From: Deltaproteobacteria bacterium
GTDB taxonomy: Bacteria; Myxococcota_A; UBA9160; UBA6930
Direction of reading: 5' to 3'
Assembly (NCBI GenBank): GCA_029261815.1
Contig: JAJDAQ010000032.1
Span: 1 to 52,724 of the forward strand
DNA length: 52,724 nt
Shown: positions 24,059 to 31,967 of the stretch, piece after piece
Numbering within the stretch: position 1 is the stretch's first letter
How the letters are laid out: each line of letters starts with the position of its first letter
The notes under the pieces: model-generated
Database searches by the model: none
What the model was told of the DNA's origin: nothing
The model's input: only the letters and a program-made list of their open reading frames with translations
Program-made: the position numbers and the translations under genes

Positions 24059-25513
24059 ATGGAACAGCTACCCGGGAGCGACGCGATATTTCTCGCCATG
24101 GAGACCGAGACGACACATGCGCACATCGGCGCCGTTTCGATCGTGAAGCCGCATAGCAAGGATTTCGGCTTCGATCGCTATCGCCGCACGATTGCGGAAC
24201 GAATGGGCCGCGCGCCGCGATTCACCAAGAAGCTCCGAGAGGTCCCGTTCGGACTCGACCGACCGTTCTTCGTCGATGCGCAATTCGACATCAACAACCA
24301 CGTGCGCAAGATCGCGGTTCCTGCGCCCGGTGGGATGCGAGAACTCGCAGACCTCGTTGGCACGCTGTATCCGGTGAAGCTCGATCGTCGTCTCCCGTTG
24401 TGGGAGATGTGGTGGATCGAAGGGCTCGAGGGCGGGCGCGTGGCTGTGTTCAGCAAGACGCACCATTGTCTGATCGATGGTGTTTCCGGCGTGGGCCTCG
24501 CTGAACTCATGTGCGACCTGGAACCGGATCCGGCGCCCGCAGCACCGTCGCCGCGGCTTCGTCGCCGACGCGAGCCTGAGCCGAGCGATGTGGAGCTTTA
24601 CGCGCGCGGGTTGTGGCATTCATTCGGGACGCCGTTTCGGGTCGCGCGTTATGTCGGCCAAGCAGCTCGCCGAGGCGTCGCCATGCTCCCCTTTGCGACG
24701 GAAGGGAACATGGCCGTGACCGGCCCAAAGCTGTCGTTCAACCAGGACATCGGTTCGAGACGAGCGGTGGCCTGGCAAACGATCTCGCTGTCCGATGTGC
24801 GCGCCGTGAAGAAGGCCTTCGATGTGAAGGTGAACGATGTCGTGTTGGAGTTGTGCGCGAGCGCGATCCGTCGGTATCTGGTGGCACGTGACGAATTGCC
24901 GGATGAGTCGCTGGTGGTGTCCTGTCCCGTGTCGACGCGAGCGGCAGATGACGAGGCGATGGGGAACCAGGTCGGCAGCATGATGGTCAATTGGCCCACC
25001 CAGATCGCGGATCCGGCCGAGCGGCTGAAAATCATCCACGAGAGCACGACGCAGGCCAAGGAGATGAGCGAAGCGATCCGCGCCAAGGAGATCCAGGCCA
25101 TGGGGGACACGGTGTCGCCCACCGTATTGAACCTGGCCTACCGGATGATCGCGGCGACGGCGGCCCGCATGCCGGCAGCCGCGAATGCCGTGGTGTCGAA
25201 TGTTCCTGGCGTGCCGATCCCGCTCTACATGGCCGGCGGCGAGGTCGAAGCATCCTACCCGGTGTCGATCATCATGCCCGGGATGGGGCTCAACGTGACC
25301 GTCGTGAGTTACATCGACCGAATGGATTTCGGATTCACGGTCGACCCCGATCTGGTTCCCGATCCCTGGTTCCTGTCGGAAGGAATCGCGCTTGGACTCG
25401 AGGATTTGCAGGCCGCTGCCGGAATCGGCCACTCCGTTGCACTCCGGGCGGATGTCCCGGATGACCGGGCGGATGTCCCGGATGAAACCCAACCAGAGGA
25501 ACCCACCCAATGA
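24059..25513 (+). CDS. WS/DGAT wax ester synthase / diacylglycerol acyltransferase
   Basis: 484 residues. The active-site motif HHxxxDG reads HHCLIDGVSGVGL with H135, H136 and D140. The family-conserved PLWEMWWIEGL precedes it, and NDVVLELCASAIRRYL, PVSTR and NQVGSMMVNWPTQIADP follow; SNVPGVPIPLYMAGGEVEASYPVSI is the C-terminal signature. It esterifies an acyl-CoA with a long-chain alcohol or diacylglycerol, making storage wax or triacylglycerol at the membrane face. ATG 24059 is chosen; earlier in-frame residues look like non-coding sequence. The C-terminus is an acidic, proline/aspartate-rich tail. Its stop overlaps the next gene by ATGA, so the two are translationally coupled. The family is frequent in Mycobacteriales and in marine gammaproteobacteria. 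Confidence 0.93.
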   Translation: MEQLPGSDAIFLAMETETTHAHIGAVSIVKPHSKDFGFDRYRRTIAERMGRAPRFTKKLREVPFGLDRPFFVDAQFDINNHVRKIAVPAPGGMRELADLVGTLYPVKLDRRLPLWEMWWIEGLEGGRVAVFSKTHHCLIDGVSGVGLAELMCDLEPDPAPAAPSPRLRRRREPEPSDVELYARGLWHSFGTPFRVARYVGQAARRGVAMLPFATEGNMAVTGPKLSFNQDIGSRRAVAWQTISLSDVRAVKKAFDVKVNDVVLELCASAIRRYLVARDELPDESLVVSCPVSTRAADDEAMGNQVGSMMVNWPTQIADPAERLKIIHESTTQAKEMSEAIRAKEIQAMGDTVSPTVLNLAYRMIAATAARMPAAANAVVSNVPGVPIPLYMAGGEVEASYPVSIIMPGMGLNVTVVSYIDRMDFGFTVDPDLVPDPWFLSEGIALGLEDLQAAAGIGHSVALRADVPDDRADVPDETQPEEPTQ

Positions 25514-25950
25514 CCGCACGAAAGACGCCGGCTGCAAAGAAGAAGACCGTGAAGAGGAAGGCCGCAAAGAAGAAGACAGCGAGGAAGAAGCCGGCTCGCC
25601 GCAGCACACAGAAGTCCACACGAACCGCGGTCGGCGACGCTCTCCAGCAGCTCGAAAAGCAGATTCCGAAGAACCTGAAGCCGCTGGTCAAGGACTTCCG
25701 CAAGAACCTGAAAGACTTCCAGAAGCAGGTCGACAAGAATCAGGCCGAGCGGGAAGCGCGCTGGCAGAAGATGGAGACGCAGATGCGTCGCGATCTGGTG
25801 GGACTCCTCAAACGCCTCGAAAAGGCTGTGAGTCCCGCGCCCGCGAAGAAGACCGCGAAGCGGAAGAAGCCGGCGGCGAGCAGTGGCGCACGCTCGAAGC
25901 CGAAGAAGTCAGCTGCCCGAAAGACGACGCGCAAGAAGGTGCGGCGTTAA
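25510..25950 (+). CDS. Lysine-rich coiled-coil protein, phasin/histone-H1-like
   Basis: 146 residues of unusual composition. Residues 1-40 are a Lys/Arg/Ala tail (KKKTVKRKAAKKKTARKK), residues about 41-107 a long amphipathic helix likely to form a coiled coil (ALQQLEKQIPKNLKPLVKDF, then KDFQKQVDKNQAEREARWQK), and residues 108-146 a second Lys/Ala/Pro tail ending KKVRR. It overlaps the wax synthase stop by 4 bases. Basic tails flanking a helix recall PhaF phasins, which bind inclusions and the nucleoid; there the histone-like part is C-terminal only. A lipid-droplet-to-DNA tether is possible. A plain histone-H1-like nucleoid protein is the main alternative; no family is recognised with certainty. 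Confidence 0.78.
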   Translation: MTARKTPAAKKKTVKRKAAKKKTARKKPARRSTQKSTRTAVGDALQQLEKQIPKNLKPLVKDFRKNLKDFQKQVDKNQAEREARWQKMETQMRRDLVGLLKRLEKAVSPAPAKKTAKRKKPAASSGARSKPKKSAARKTTRKKVRR

Positions 25951-25959
25951 CGTGGCGGG

Positions 25960-26577
25960 ATGACGCGCTCCGACGCGATCGACCAGATTGTCAGCAGCTT
26001 TCTCAAGCGCCCGGTCGAGGTGAGTTGGGCGGGCGGGCTGGCCGAGCCGCTGCAGGGTTCTTTCTCAGAGGCCGAGGTTGCTTTCACCGGCGTCGCGACG
26101 GCGTGGCTGCCGCTCGAACGTGTCGCTCTGCGGGCACGAAAGGCCCGGATCACTCCGGGCGTACCGGCCCTCCTCGATGTCGAAGGACCCGAGATCGAAG
26201 TCACGATCGGCCAGGCGGACGTCGACGCGTGGCTCGCCCGATTCGACCTGCCATTCAAGCTCCAGCTCGCGCCCGAGGGTCTGCGGGTGCGGAGCGAGGT
26301 GGCTGGCTTTCCGATCAGTGATTTCGAGACGCGCCTCGATGTCGTGCGCGGCTGGTTCGTGTTGCGCCCAACGCGGGCCGCGTTTCTTGGGATGCCCCAG
26401 TACGTCTCGTCGTTCTTTCGGACCTACCTGCCGGTTCCGCCGCTCTCGGAGACGACGCGACTGGCTTCGGTCGACCATGCGCCCGGTGAATTCCTGCTGC
26501 GCTTCGCGTTGGACGACTTCAGCGAGGAGATCACGCCGGGTCTTCTCGACCGGCTCACGGCTCGGGTGCGGCCGTAG
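25960..26577 (+). CDS. Probable LmeA-like (DUF2993) lipid-binding protein
   Basis: 205 residues without signal peptide or membrane helix. A repeated strand pattern (GSFSEAEVAFTGVATAWLPLERVALRARKARITPG) fits the tubular beta-barrel of LmeA/DUF2993 phospholipid-binding proteins, including the later segments VTIGQADVDAWLARFDLPF and RSEVAGFPISDFETRLDV, VRGWFVLRPTRAAFLG. Assignment is by pattern, not alignment. It starts 9 bases after the Lys-rich gene and so is probably the third gene of the wax-synthase operon. A lipid-handling role fits that setting; LmeA acts in mycobacterial lipomannan synthesis. Confidence 0.55.
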   Translation: MTRSDAIDQIVSSFLKRPVEVSWAGGLAEPLQGSFSEAEVAFTGVATAWLPLERVALRARKARITPGVPALLDVEGPEIEVTIGQADVDAWLARFDLPFKLQLAPEGLRVRSEVAGFPISDFETRLDVVRGWFVLRPTRAAFLGMPQYVSSFFRTYLPVPPLSETTRLASVDHAPGEFLLRFALDDFSEEITPGLLDRLTARVRP

Positions 26578-26636
26578 CGGCCGACGGACGCCCGTCCCGG
26601 GTTGGGTATCCTCGGCAGTCCGATTGGAGGTCTCGC

Positions 26637-26768
26637 ATGGTCCGCGCAGCGCCGAATTCTCGCCCGCCGTACCCGCCGTTCGAGGACGAGACGGCCAAAG
26701 CGCGCCAACGCGGACCTCAGTGGAACGATCGCCGGCTCCGCGATTCCGCGAAGCGTGTGCGGTCCTGA
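26637..26768 (+). pseudogene. Short remnant, DUF1348/SnoaL-like N-terminus
   Basis: A 43-codon frame with a strong ribosome-binding site (GGAGG, 6 bases before ATG 26637). The start RPPYPPFEDETAKA resembles the opening of DUF1348/NTF2-like proteins (RPPxPPF.xETAxxK), and a WN.R segment follows; it then runs into a TGA at 26766. Homologues are about 150 residues, so this looks like a truncated gene whose rest was lost, with the GH2 gene starting 16 bases later. It may instead be a genuine leader peptide, and the similarity is short. Confidence 0.4.
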
Positions 26769-26784
26769 CGCGACGAGACGATTG

Positions 26785-28572
26785 TTGTCGACCGAGATTC
26801 CGCGCCCCGAGCATCCGCGCCCGCAATTCCAGCGGGACGACTGGCTGAACCTCAACGGGACCTGGCAGTTCGCGATGGACTTCAGCGATAGCGGGAGCCA
26901 GCGGGGTTGGCCCGGCGATCCTTCAGGCCTCGATCGCGAAATCCTGGTGCCGTTCTGTCCCGAGAGTCGTCTGTCCGGGGTCGGCTACACGGACTTCATT
27001 CCGTGTGTCTGGTATGCGCGGACCTTTTCGGTCCCCGCGTCATGGTCGAGTCGGTCCGTGAAGTTGCACTTTGGCGCCGTAGATCACGACACGGACGTCT
27101 GGGTGAACGGGACGCGGGTCGGCAGCCACGAAGGTGGGCAGTCCTCGTTCGCGTTCGAAATCACGCGCGCACTCGTGCCCGGCGAAAACACCGTGGTCGT
27201 ACGCGCACGGGATGACGTGCGGAGTGGGCGACAGCCGGCCGGCAAGCAGAGTGTGCGTCGCGATTCATTCGCGGCCTGGTACACGCGCGTGACCGGAATC
27301 TGGCAGACCGTTTGGCTCGAAGCCGTTGCGCCGACCCATCTGGACGCGGTCCAGGTCCTGCCCGATCTCGGCCTCGGTGGGTTTACGATCATTCCCCGCT
27401 TCGCGGGCATGCGCCCAGGCCTCCGATTCCGGGCGACCCTTACGGCCGCATCAGGAGAGCAGGCCCAGCGGGAGCGCCGGCTCGAGGCCGGCGGGGCGCT
27501 GTTCCTCGACGCGCCTGGTGCCCGATGTTGGTCGCCGGCTGACCCTCACCTCTACGACCTCGTCTTCGAGATCGTGGAAGAGGACCGTGTGGTGGATCGC
27601 GTGACGTCCTATGCCGGACTGCGTTCGATCGCGATCGACGGAAATCGTTTCCGGCTGAACGGAGAGCCGCTCTTTCTTCGCCTGGTCCTGGATCAGGGGA
27701 TGTTCCCCGACGGGATCTGGACGGCGCCTTCGGACGAGGCGCTGCGCCGCGACATCGAATGTGGGATCGAGGCGGGATTCAATGGCGCGCGTCTCCATCA
27801 GAAGGTCTTTGAAGAGCGGGCGCACTACTGGGCTGATCGCCTCGGCTACCTGACGTGGGCCGAGTTCGGAGACTGGGGCATCGACGGCCTGCAGTTCTTT
27901 CCGCCTGCGCATGGCGCGGATGTCATGCAACGTGGCTTCGACAACCATCTTGCCGAATGGCTCTCCGTCGTGGAGCGCGATCGGAATCATCCCTCGATCA
28001 TCACCTGGACGCCTTTCAACGAGAGTCAGCGCAAGCCCGGGCGGGAGGGACTCCACGACCGCGCGGTGCGTCGGGCGGTGGCGCAGACGCGAGCCCTCGA
28101 TCCCACGCGCCCGGTACACGATGTCAGCGGCTTTACCCACGTCGAGACGGATGTGTTCACCGCGCACGAGTACGAGCAGGAACCCGTGGCCTTCCGGGAG
28201 AAGTTCTCTGCCGTCTCTCCAGGCGCGAAGGAAGTGCCCGGCGCCCACGCGGAGTGCGCCTATCAAGGGCAGCCCTATCTGGTCGACGAGTACGGCGGTA
28301 CCTGGTGGACCGAAGACGCCGAGGAGACCGCGAGCTGGGGCTACGGGCAACGCCCGGCTTCAAAGAAGGAGGCGATCGACCGCATCGAGGCCCTCACGGA
28401 GGTCCTGGTCGATCATCCGCACATGGCCGGCTACTGCTACACGCAGTTGACGGACGTGGAGCAGGAACAGAACGGGCTGTATACGGCGGATCGTGTCGCA
28501 AAGTTCGACCGGGCTCGGGTCCGCGCGATCTTTGGCCGAGACCCCGGCCACGAAGGAGAATCCGATGAGTGA
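26785..28572 (+). CDS. Glycoside hydrolase family 2 protein
   Basis: 595 residues in GH2 order: sugar-binding jelly roll (LNLNGTWQFAMDF, KLHFGAVDHDTDVWVNGTRVGSHEGGQSSF), an immunoglobulin-like domain near residues 185-280, and a TIM barrel from about 285 (FRLNGEPLFLRLVLDQGMFPDGIW). The acid/base glutamate is E413 in RNHPSIITWTPFNES and the nucleophile E502 in YLVDEYGG, 89 residues apart as in GH2. I place the start at TTG 26785, because STEIPRPEHPRPQFQRDDWLNLNGTW is the usual opening; no ATG/GTG fits and the earlier open frame is not protein. There is no signal peptide. Substrate (beta-galactoside, glucuronide or mannoside) is undetermined. The next gene overlaps its last 8 bases. Confidence 0.9.
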   Translation: MSTEIPRPEHPRPQFQRDDWLNLNGTWQFAMDFSDSGSQRGWPGDPSGLDREILVPFCPESRLSGVGYTDFIPCVWYARTFSVPASWSSRSVKLHFGAVDHDTDVWVNGTRVGSHEGGQSSFAFEITRALVPGENTVVVRARDDVRSGRQPAGKQSVRRDSFAAWYTRVTGIWQTVWLEAVAPTHLDAVQVLPDLGLGGFTIIPRFAGMRPGLRFRATLTAASGEQAQRERRLEAGGALFLDAPGARCWSPADPHLYDLVFEIVEEDRVVDRVTSYAGLRSIAIDGNRFRLNGEPLFLRLVLDQGMFPDGIWTAPSDEALRRDIECGIEAGFNGARLHQKVFEERAHYWADRLGYLTWAEFGDWGIDGLQFFPPAHGADVMQRGFDNHLAEWLSVVERDRNHPSIITWTPFNESQRKPGREGLHDRAVRRAVAQTRALDPTRPVHDVSGFTHVETDVFTAHEYEQEPVAFREKFSAVSPGAKEVPGAHAECAYQGQPYLVDEYGGTWWTEDAEETASWGYGQRPASKKEAIDRIEALTEVLVDHPHMAGYCYTQLTDVEQEQNGLYTADRVAKFDRARVRAIFGRDPGHEGESDE

Positions 28573-29158
28573 TGAGAGCGTTCCGGTCTTGAACAAAGAG
28601 ACGATGGGCATCCAAGAAGGGCCCCCGCTGAACGTTTCGGGCGACGACATCGACTCGCTTCGTCGCGACGTGCAGCGCCTGATGGACATCGAAGCCATCA
28701 AGCAGCTGAAGCACAGCTATTTTCGCTGTATCGATACCGCCAATTGGGAAGAGTTGGAGACGCTATTCCACGACGACATCCAGGTTCACTTCGTGGGCGG
28801 TTTCTACGAGTGGAAGGTGCAGGGGAAGAAGGACCTGATGGTGCAGCAGCGCCAGGCCTTTCATCGTGAATCCGTAGGTCACCACAACGGGCACCATCCC
28901 GAGATCCACGTTCTGAGTGAGACCCGCGCGAATGGGATCTGGTACTTGTCGGACACCATGTGGGTACTCAGCCATGAGTTCATCACGACCGGAACCGCGC
29001 TTTACTGGGACCAGTACGAGAAGGTCGATGGCCGCTGGCTGGTGCGCGAAACGCGTTACCGGCGCATCTACGAAATCTCGCGGCCGAATCCCGAACCGCC
29101 GCAGTTCTCCGCCCACTACTTGAAGCACCACGGCACCGATCTCTCGCAGGGCGGCTGA
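28565..29158 (+). CDS. SnoaL_4 / nuclear transport factor 2-like protein
   Basis: 197 residues; the ATG at 28565 has AAGGAG 7 bases upstream and lies within the final codons of the glycosidase gene. After a disordered 35-residue lead, the NTF2-like fold begins at RRDVQRLMDIEAIKQLKHSYFRCIDTANWEELETLFHDD and includes KDLMVQQRQAF, the HHNGHHPEIHVLSETRANGIWYLSD strand region and KVDGRWLVRETRYRRIYE. Members include scytalone dehydratase- and steroid-isomerase-like proteins. Co-transcription with the glycosidase and the CoA-transferase is likely (spacer of 8 bases downstream). Confidence 0.87.
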   Translation: MSDESVPVLNKETMGIQEGPPLNVSGDDIDSLRRDVQRLMDIEAIKQLKHSYFRCIDTANWEELETLFHDDIQVHFVGGFYEWKVQGKKDLMVQQRQAFHRESVGHHNGHHPEIHVLSETRANGIWYLSDTMWVLSHEFITTGTALYWDQYEKVDGRWLVRETRYRRIYEISRPNPEPPQFSAHYLKHHGTDLSQGG

Positions 29159-29166
29159 GGCGGCCG

Positions 29167-31542
29167 ATGCGCGCGCTCGAAGGCATCCGCATCCTCGACG
29201 CCAGCGTTGGGCCGGTGGCCGGTGTCGCGACCGCGGTGTTGGCCGACTTTGGCGCCGAAGTCCTGCACATCGAGCCGCCGGGTGGCGACGGCTTTCGCTC
29301 CTTGGCGGCGAGTCCCCTCTGGCTTCGCGGCAAGCACAGCCTGGAAGTCGACCTGAAGAGCGAGGCGGGCCAGCGAGAAGCCGCGGCGCTGTCGGCGGCC
29401 AGTGATGTGGTCGTCGTCAGCGGCCCGCCAAGTCGAGCGCGACGGTTCGGAATCGACGCGGATGCTGTGCAAGCACGGGCCCCCGGGGTCGTGCATGCGT
29501 CGCTGACCGGGTATGGGCCCAAGGGAAAGTGGGCCGAGGAAGCCGGCATCGAATCGTTGGTGGCAGCGAGAGCCGGGCGCATGCAGGTGTTCGGACGCCA
29601 GACCCGCGAGGACGCGCCGGGCTTCGCGGCTCTTCCTGTCGCGCAGCATGCCTGTGCGATGGGCGCTGTTCAGGGAATCGCTGCTGCCCTCTATCGAAGG
29701 GTGCGATCGGGGCAGGGAGCGCGGGTCGAGACGAGCCTGTTGCAGGGCCTGCTTCCCTATGACCTGGTTGACCTGCTCTTCGTCCAGTTGATCGAACGCG
29801 GGGTGATGGACCTTCCCGACCCGAGTGCCGGCGACCAGCCGACGTTGAACTATCAACCGGTCCGCACGGCAGACCGACGCTGGATTCAGTGCGGGAACCT
29901 GATGGAGCACCTGTTCTACGCGTTCCTGGAGTCCATCGATCTGCTGCCCGAGTTGCTGGTGGACGAACGCTGCCAGGACTCGCCTGGCGCCTGGGGGCCG
30001 GATGGCATCGAGTTCGCGCGCGACCGGATCCTGCTTCGCATGCAGGAGCGTACGGCCGCCGAGTGGATGGAGACGTTTCAAGCGAACGGGAGTGTCGCTG
30101 CCGAGACCTATCTCTCGACCGAAGAGGCGATCGGCCATCGCGACCTGCGCGCGAATGGAGAGATCGTCACGGTGGAGGACCCGGAGCGGGGCCCGGTTCG
30201 CCAGATCGGGCCGATTGCCAGGCTGTCGGGCACGCCCGGTGTGGTGAAGGGGCCCGCACCACGCGTCGGCGAGGGTGGCAAGGCACTGGCTGAAGCCTGG
30301 CGCGCCACGCCGCGCGAAGCACCGACCCGCGCGAAGACCTCGGCGTCGGCCCCGCTTGCTGACCTTCTCGTTGTCGATTTCTCGACGATCATCGCGGGCC
30401 CGTTGGCTACGTCGATGTTGTCCGACCTCGGCGCCCGGGTGATCAAGGTCGAACCGCCGACGGGCGACCCGGCACGCTCGATCATTCCGGGCGGTGGGCT
30501 CGCGCTCCGCATGAACGGGGGGAAGGAGTCCCTCTGCCTCGACCTGAAGACGGAGGAGGGGCGTGCGATCGCCCAGGAATGGGTCACGCGCGCAGACGTC
30601 GTCGTCCACAATTTCCGTTCGGGTGTTCCCGAGCGATTGGGGCTCGGTTTCGACGAGTGCCTCGCGCGTAATCCCAGGCTGCTCTGGGCCGCGATCCAGG
30701 GCTACGGACCCGATGGCCCGGACGGTTCGAGGCCCGCGACCCATCCCGTGGTCGGGGCCGCGATGGGCGGCGCCACATGGCAGGCACAGCCCGCATTGGC
30801 ACTTGAATGCCGCAACCTTGCCGAGGTTCGCGAGGCGGCCCGTCAGATCATGCGAGCGAACGAGGCCAATCCCGACCCGAACACGTCGAGCGTGCTGGCC
30901 GCTGCGATCACGCTCGCCCTTGTCGCCCGTGCGCGCGGGAACGGTGCTGGCCAGCGCATCGATGTCAGCATGTTGGTCGCGAATGCCTGGGCCAACGTCG
31001 ACGACTTCGTGGCATACGACGGGAAGGTCCCGCGCGCCGCATTGGACCCAGCATTGCGCGGCCGCGGTGTGGGGGAGCGGCTTTACGCGACGCGCGACGG
31101 CTGGCTCGTCCTGGCGATTCCGAATGAAGCCGCATGGCGGCGGTTCGCCGAAGCGACCGCGACCCAGACGTTCGCGGAGCCTGGTGGCCGAACCATCGCC
31201 GCGATGGAGCCATTGTTCGCGAGCCGGAGCACGGACGAGTGGATGGACGTTCTCGGCGCCGAGCGGGTCGGTTGCGCTCCCGCCGACGGTCCGGGCCCGG
31301 GCCGTTTCTGGGCCACGGACGCGGCTGCCCACGAGAACGGCTTCGTCCCCGTGGTCGAACATGCGCGCCACGGGCAGATGCAGCGCTGGGGGGCGATCGT
31401 CCACGTCGACGGTCCACCGGCCAATGCCGGCGCGGCCCCGCTGGCAGGCCAACACACGGATGCGTTGTTGTCCGAGTCTGGCCGAAACGAAGCGGCGATC
31501 GCGCAGCTGCGGCAAGATGGCATCGTCGCATCCGAGACCTGA
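29167..31542 (+). CDS. Tandem CaiB/BaiF CoA-transferase family protein with catalytic Asp replaced
   Basis: 791 residues formed of two class III CoA-transferase domains joined by a roughly 25-residue linker: residues 1-370 (MRALEGIRILDASVGPVAGVATAVLADFGAEVLHIE) and 395-791 (LLVVDFSTIIAGPLATSMLSDLGARVIKVEPPTGDPARS). Each shows the SLD.K.EEG-type strand (KHSLEVDLKSEAGQ, KESLCLDLKTEEGR) and GYGP. The catalytic Asp normally follows the S(M/L)xD motif; here it reads SLLQ (Q193) in domain one and SMLV (V604) in domain two, so neither domain seems to keep it. Ordinary CaiB enzymes use that Asp for the anhydride intermediate. The protein may be a non-canonical transferase, or a CoA-binding scaffold. 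Confidence 0.88.
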   Translation: MRALEGIRILDASVGPVAGVATAVLADFGAEVLHIEPPGGDGFRSLAASPLWLRGKHSLEVDLKSEAGQREAAALSAASDVVVVSGPPSRARRFGIDADAVQARAPGVVHASLTGYGPKGKWAEEAGIESLVAARAGRMQVFGRQTREDAPGFAALPVAQHACAMGAVQGIAAALYRRVRSGQGARVETSLLQGLLPYDLVDLLFVQLIERGVMDLPDPSAGDQPTLNYQPVRTADRRWIQCGNLMEHLFYAFLESIDLLPELLVDERCQDSPGAWGPDGIEFARDRILLRMQERTAAEWMETFQANGSVAAETYLSTEEAIGHRDLRANGEIVTVEDPERGPVRQIGPIARLSGTPGVVKGPAPRVGEGGKALAEAWRATPREAPTRAKTSASAPLADLLVVDFSTIIAGPLATSMLSDLGARVIKVEPPTGDPARSIIPGGGLALRMNGGKESLCLDLKTEEGRAIAQEWVTRADVVVHNFRSGVPERLGLGFDECLARNPRLLWAAIQGYGPDGPDGSRPATHPVVGAAMGGATWQAQPALALECRNLAEVREAARQIMRANEANPDPNTSSVLAAAITLALVARARGNGAGQRIDVSMLVANAWANVDDFVAYDGKVPRAALDPALRGRGVGERLYATRDGWLVLAIPNEAAWRRFAEATATQTFAEPGGRTIAAMEPLFASRSTDEWMDVLGAERVGCAPADGPGPGRFWATDAAAHENGFVPVVEHARHGQMQRWGAIVHVDGPPANAGAAPLAGQHTDALLSESGRNEAAIAQLRQDGIVASET

Positions 31543-31568
31543 CGCCGTTCACTGCACTGGAGCCCAGC

Positions 31569-31967
31569 ATGATCCTCGCCGCCCGAATTCTCTCCTCGCT
31601 CGTGAGCCTCGCGATGCTCGCCAGCGGTGTGCGTTGGCTTCTCGACCCGGCGGGCGCGGCGGGGGGGCTCGCCATGCCGCTCCTCGAAGGCATGGGCGCC
31701 AGCACCCAGATCGGTGACATGTCCTCCTTCTTCCTCACGATCGGGGTCTGCGGTCTTGTTGCGCAACGCCGGGGCGCGCGGCTTTGGCTGCTCCCTGCGG
31801 CAATGCTCCTCGGCACCGCGGCAGTGACGCGCTCCCTGGCGACCGTCCTGGGGCATGCGCCACTCGGCATCGATTTCATCGTGCCCGAGATCGTGATGAC
31901 CGCGATCCTGGTCGGGACCTACGTCGTGCGCGCACCTGAAGACGCTGGTGGAGAAGGCTCCGCCTAG
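31569..31967 (+). CDS. Small four-helix membrane protein (DoxX/DUF4345-like)
   Basis: 132 residues with four hydrophobic segments near residues 3-20, 50-66, 72-92 and 103-120, and the loop GASTQIGDMSSFFLTIG. Its pattern resembles DoxX-like or DUF4345 proteins, but no motif is decisive. ATG 31569 lies 26 bases after the CoA-transferase stop; upstream in-frame codons overlap that gene and are not used. Its stop overlaps, by 4 bases, the end of the convergent sterol-desaturase-family gene. Confidence 0.72.
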   Translation: MILAARILSSLVSLAMLASGVRWLLDPAGAAGGLAMPLLEGMGASTQIGDMSSFFLTIGVCGLVAQRRGARLWLLPAAMLLGTAAVTRSLATVLGHAPLGIDFIVPEIVMTAILVGTYVVRAPEDAGGEGSA

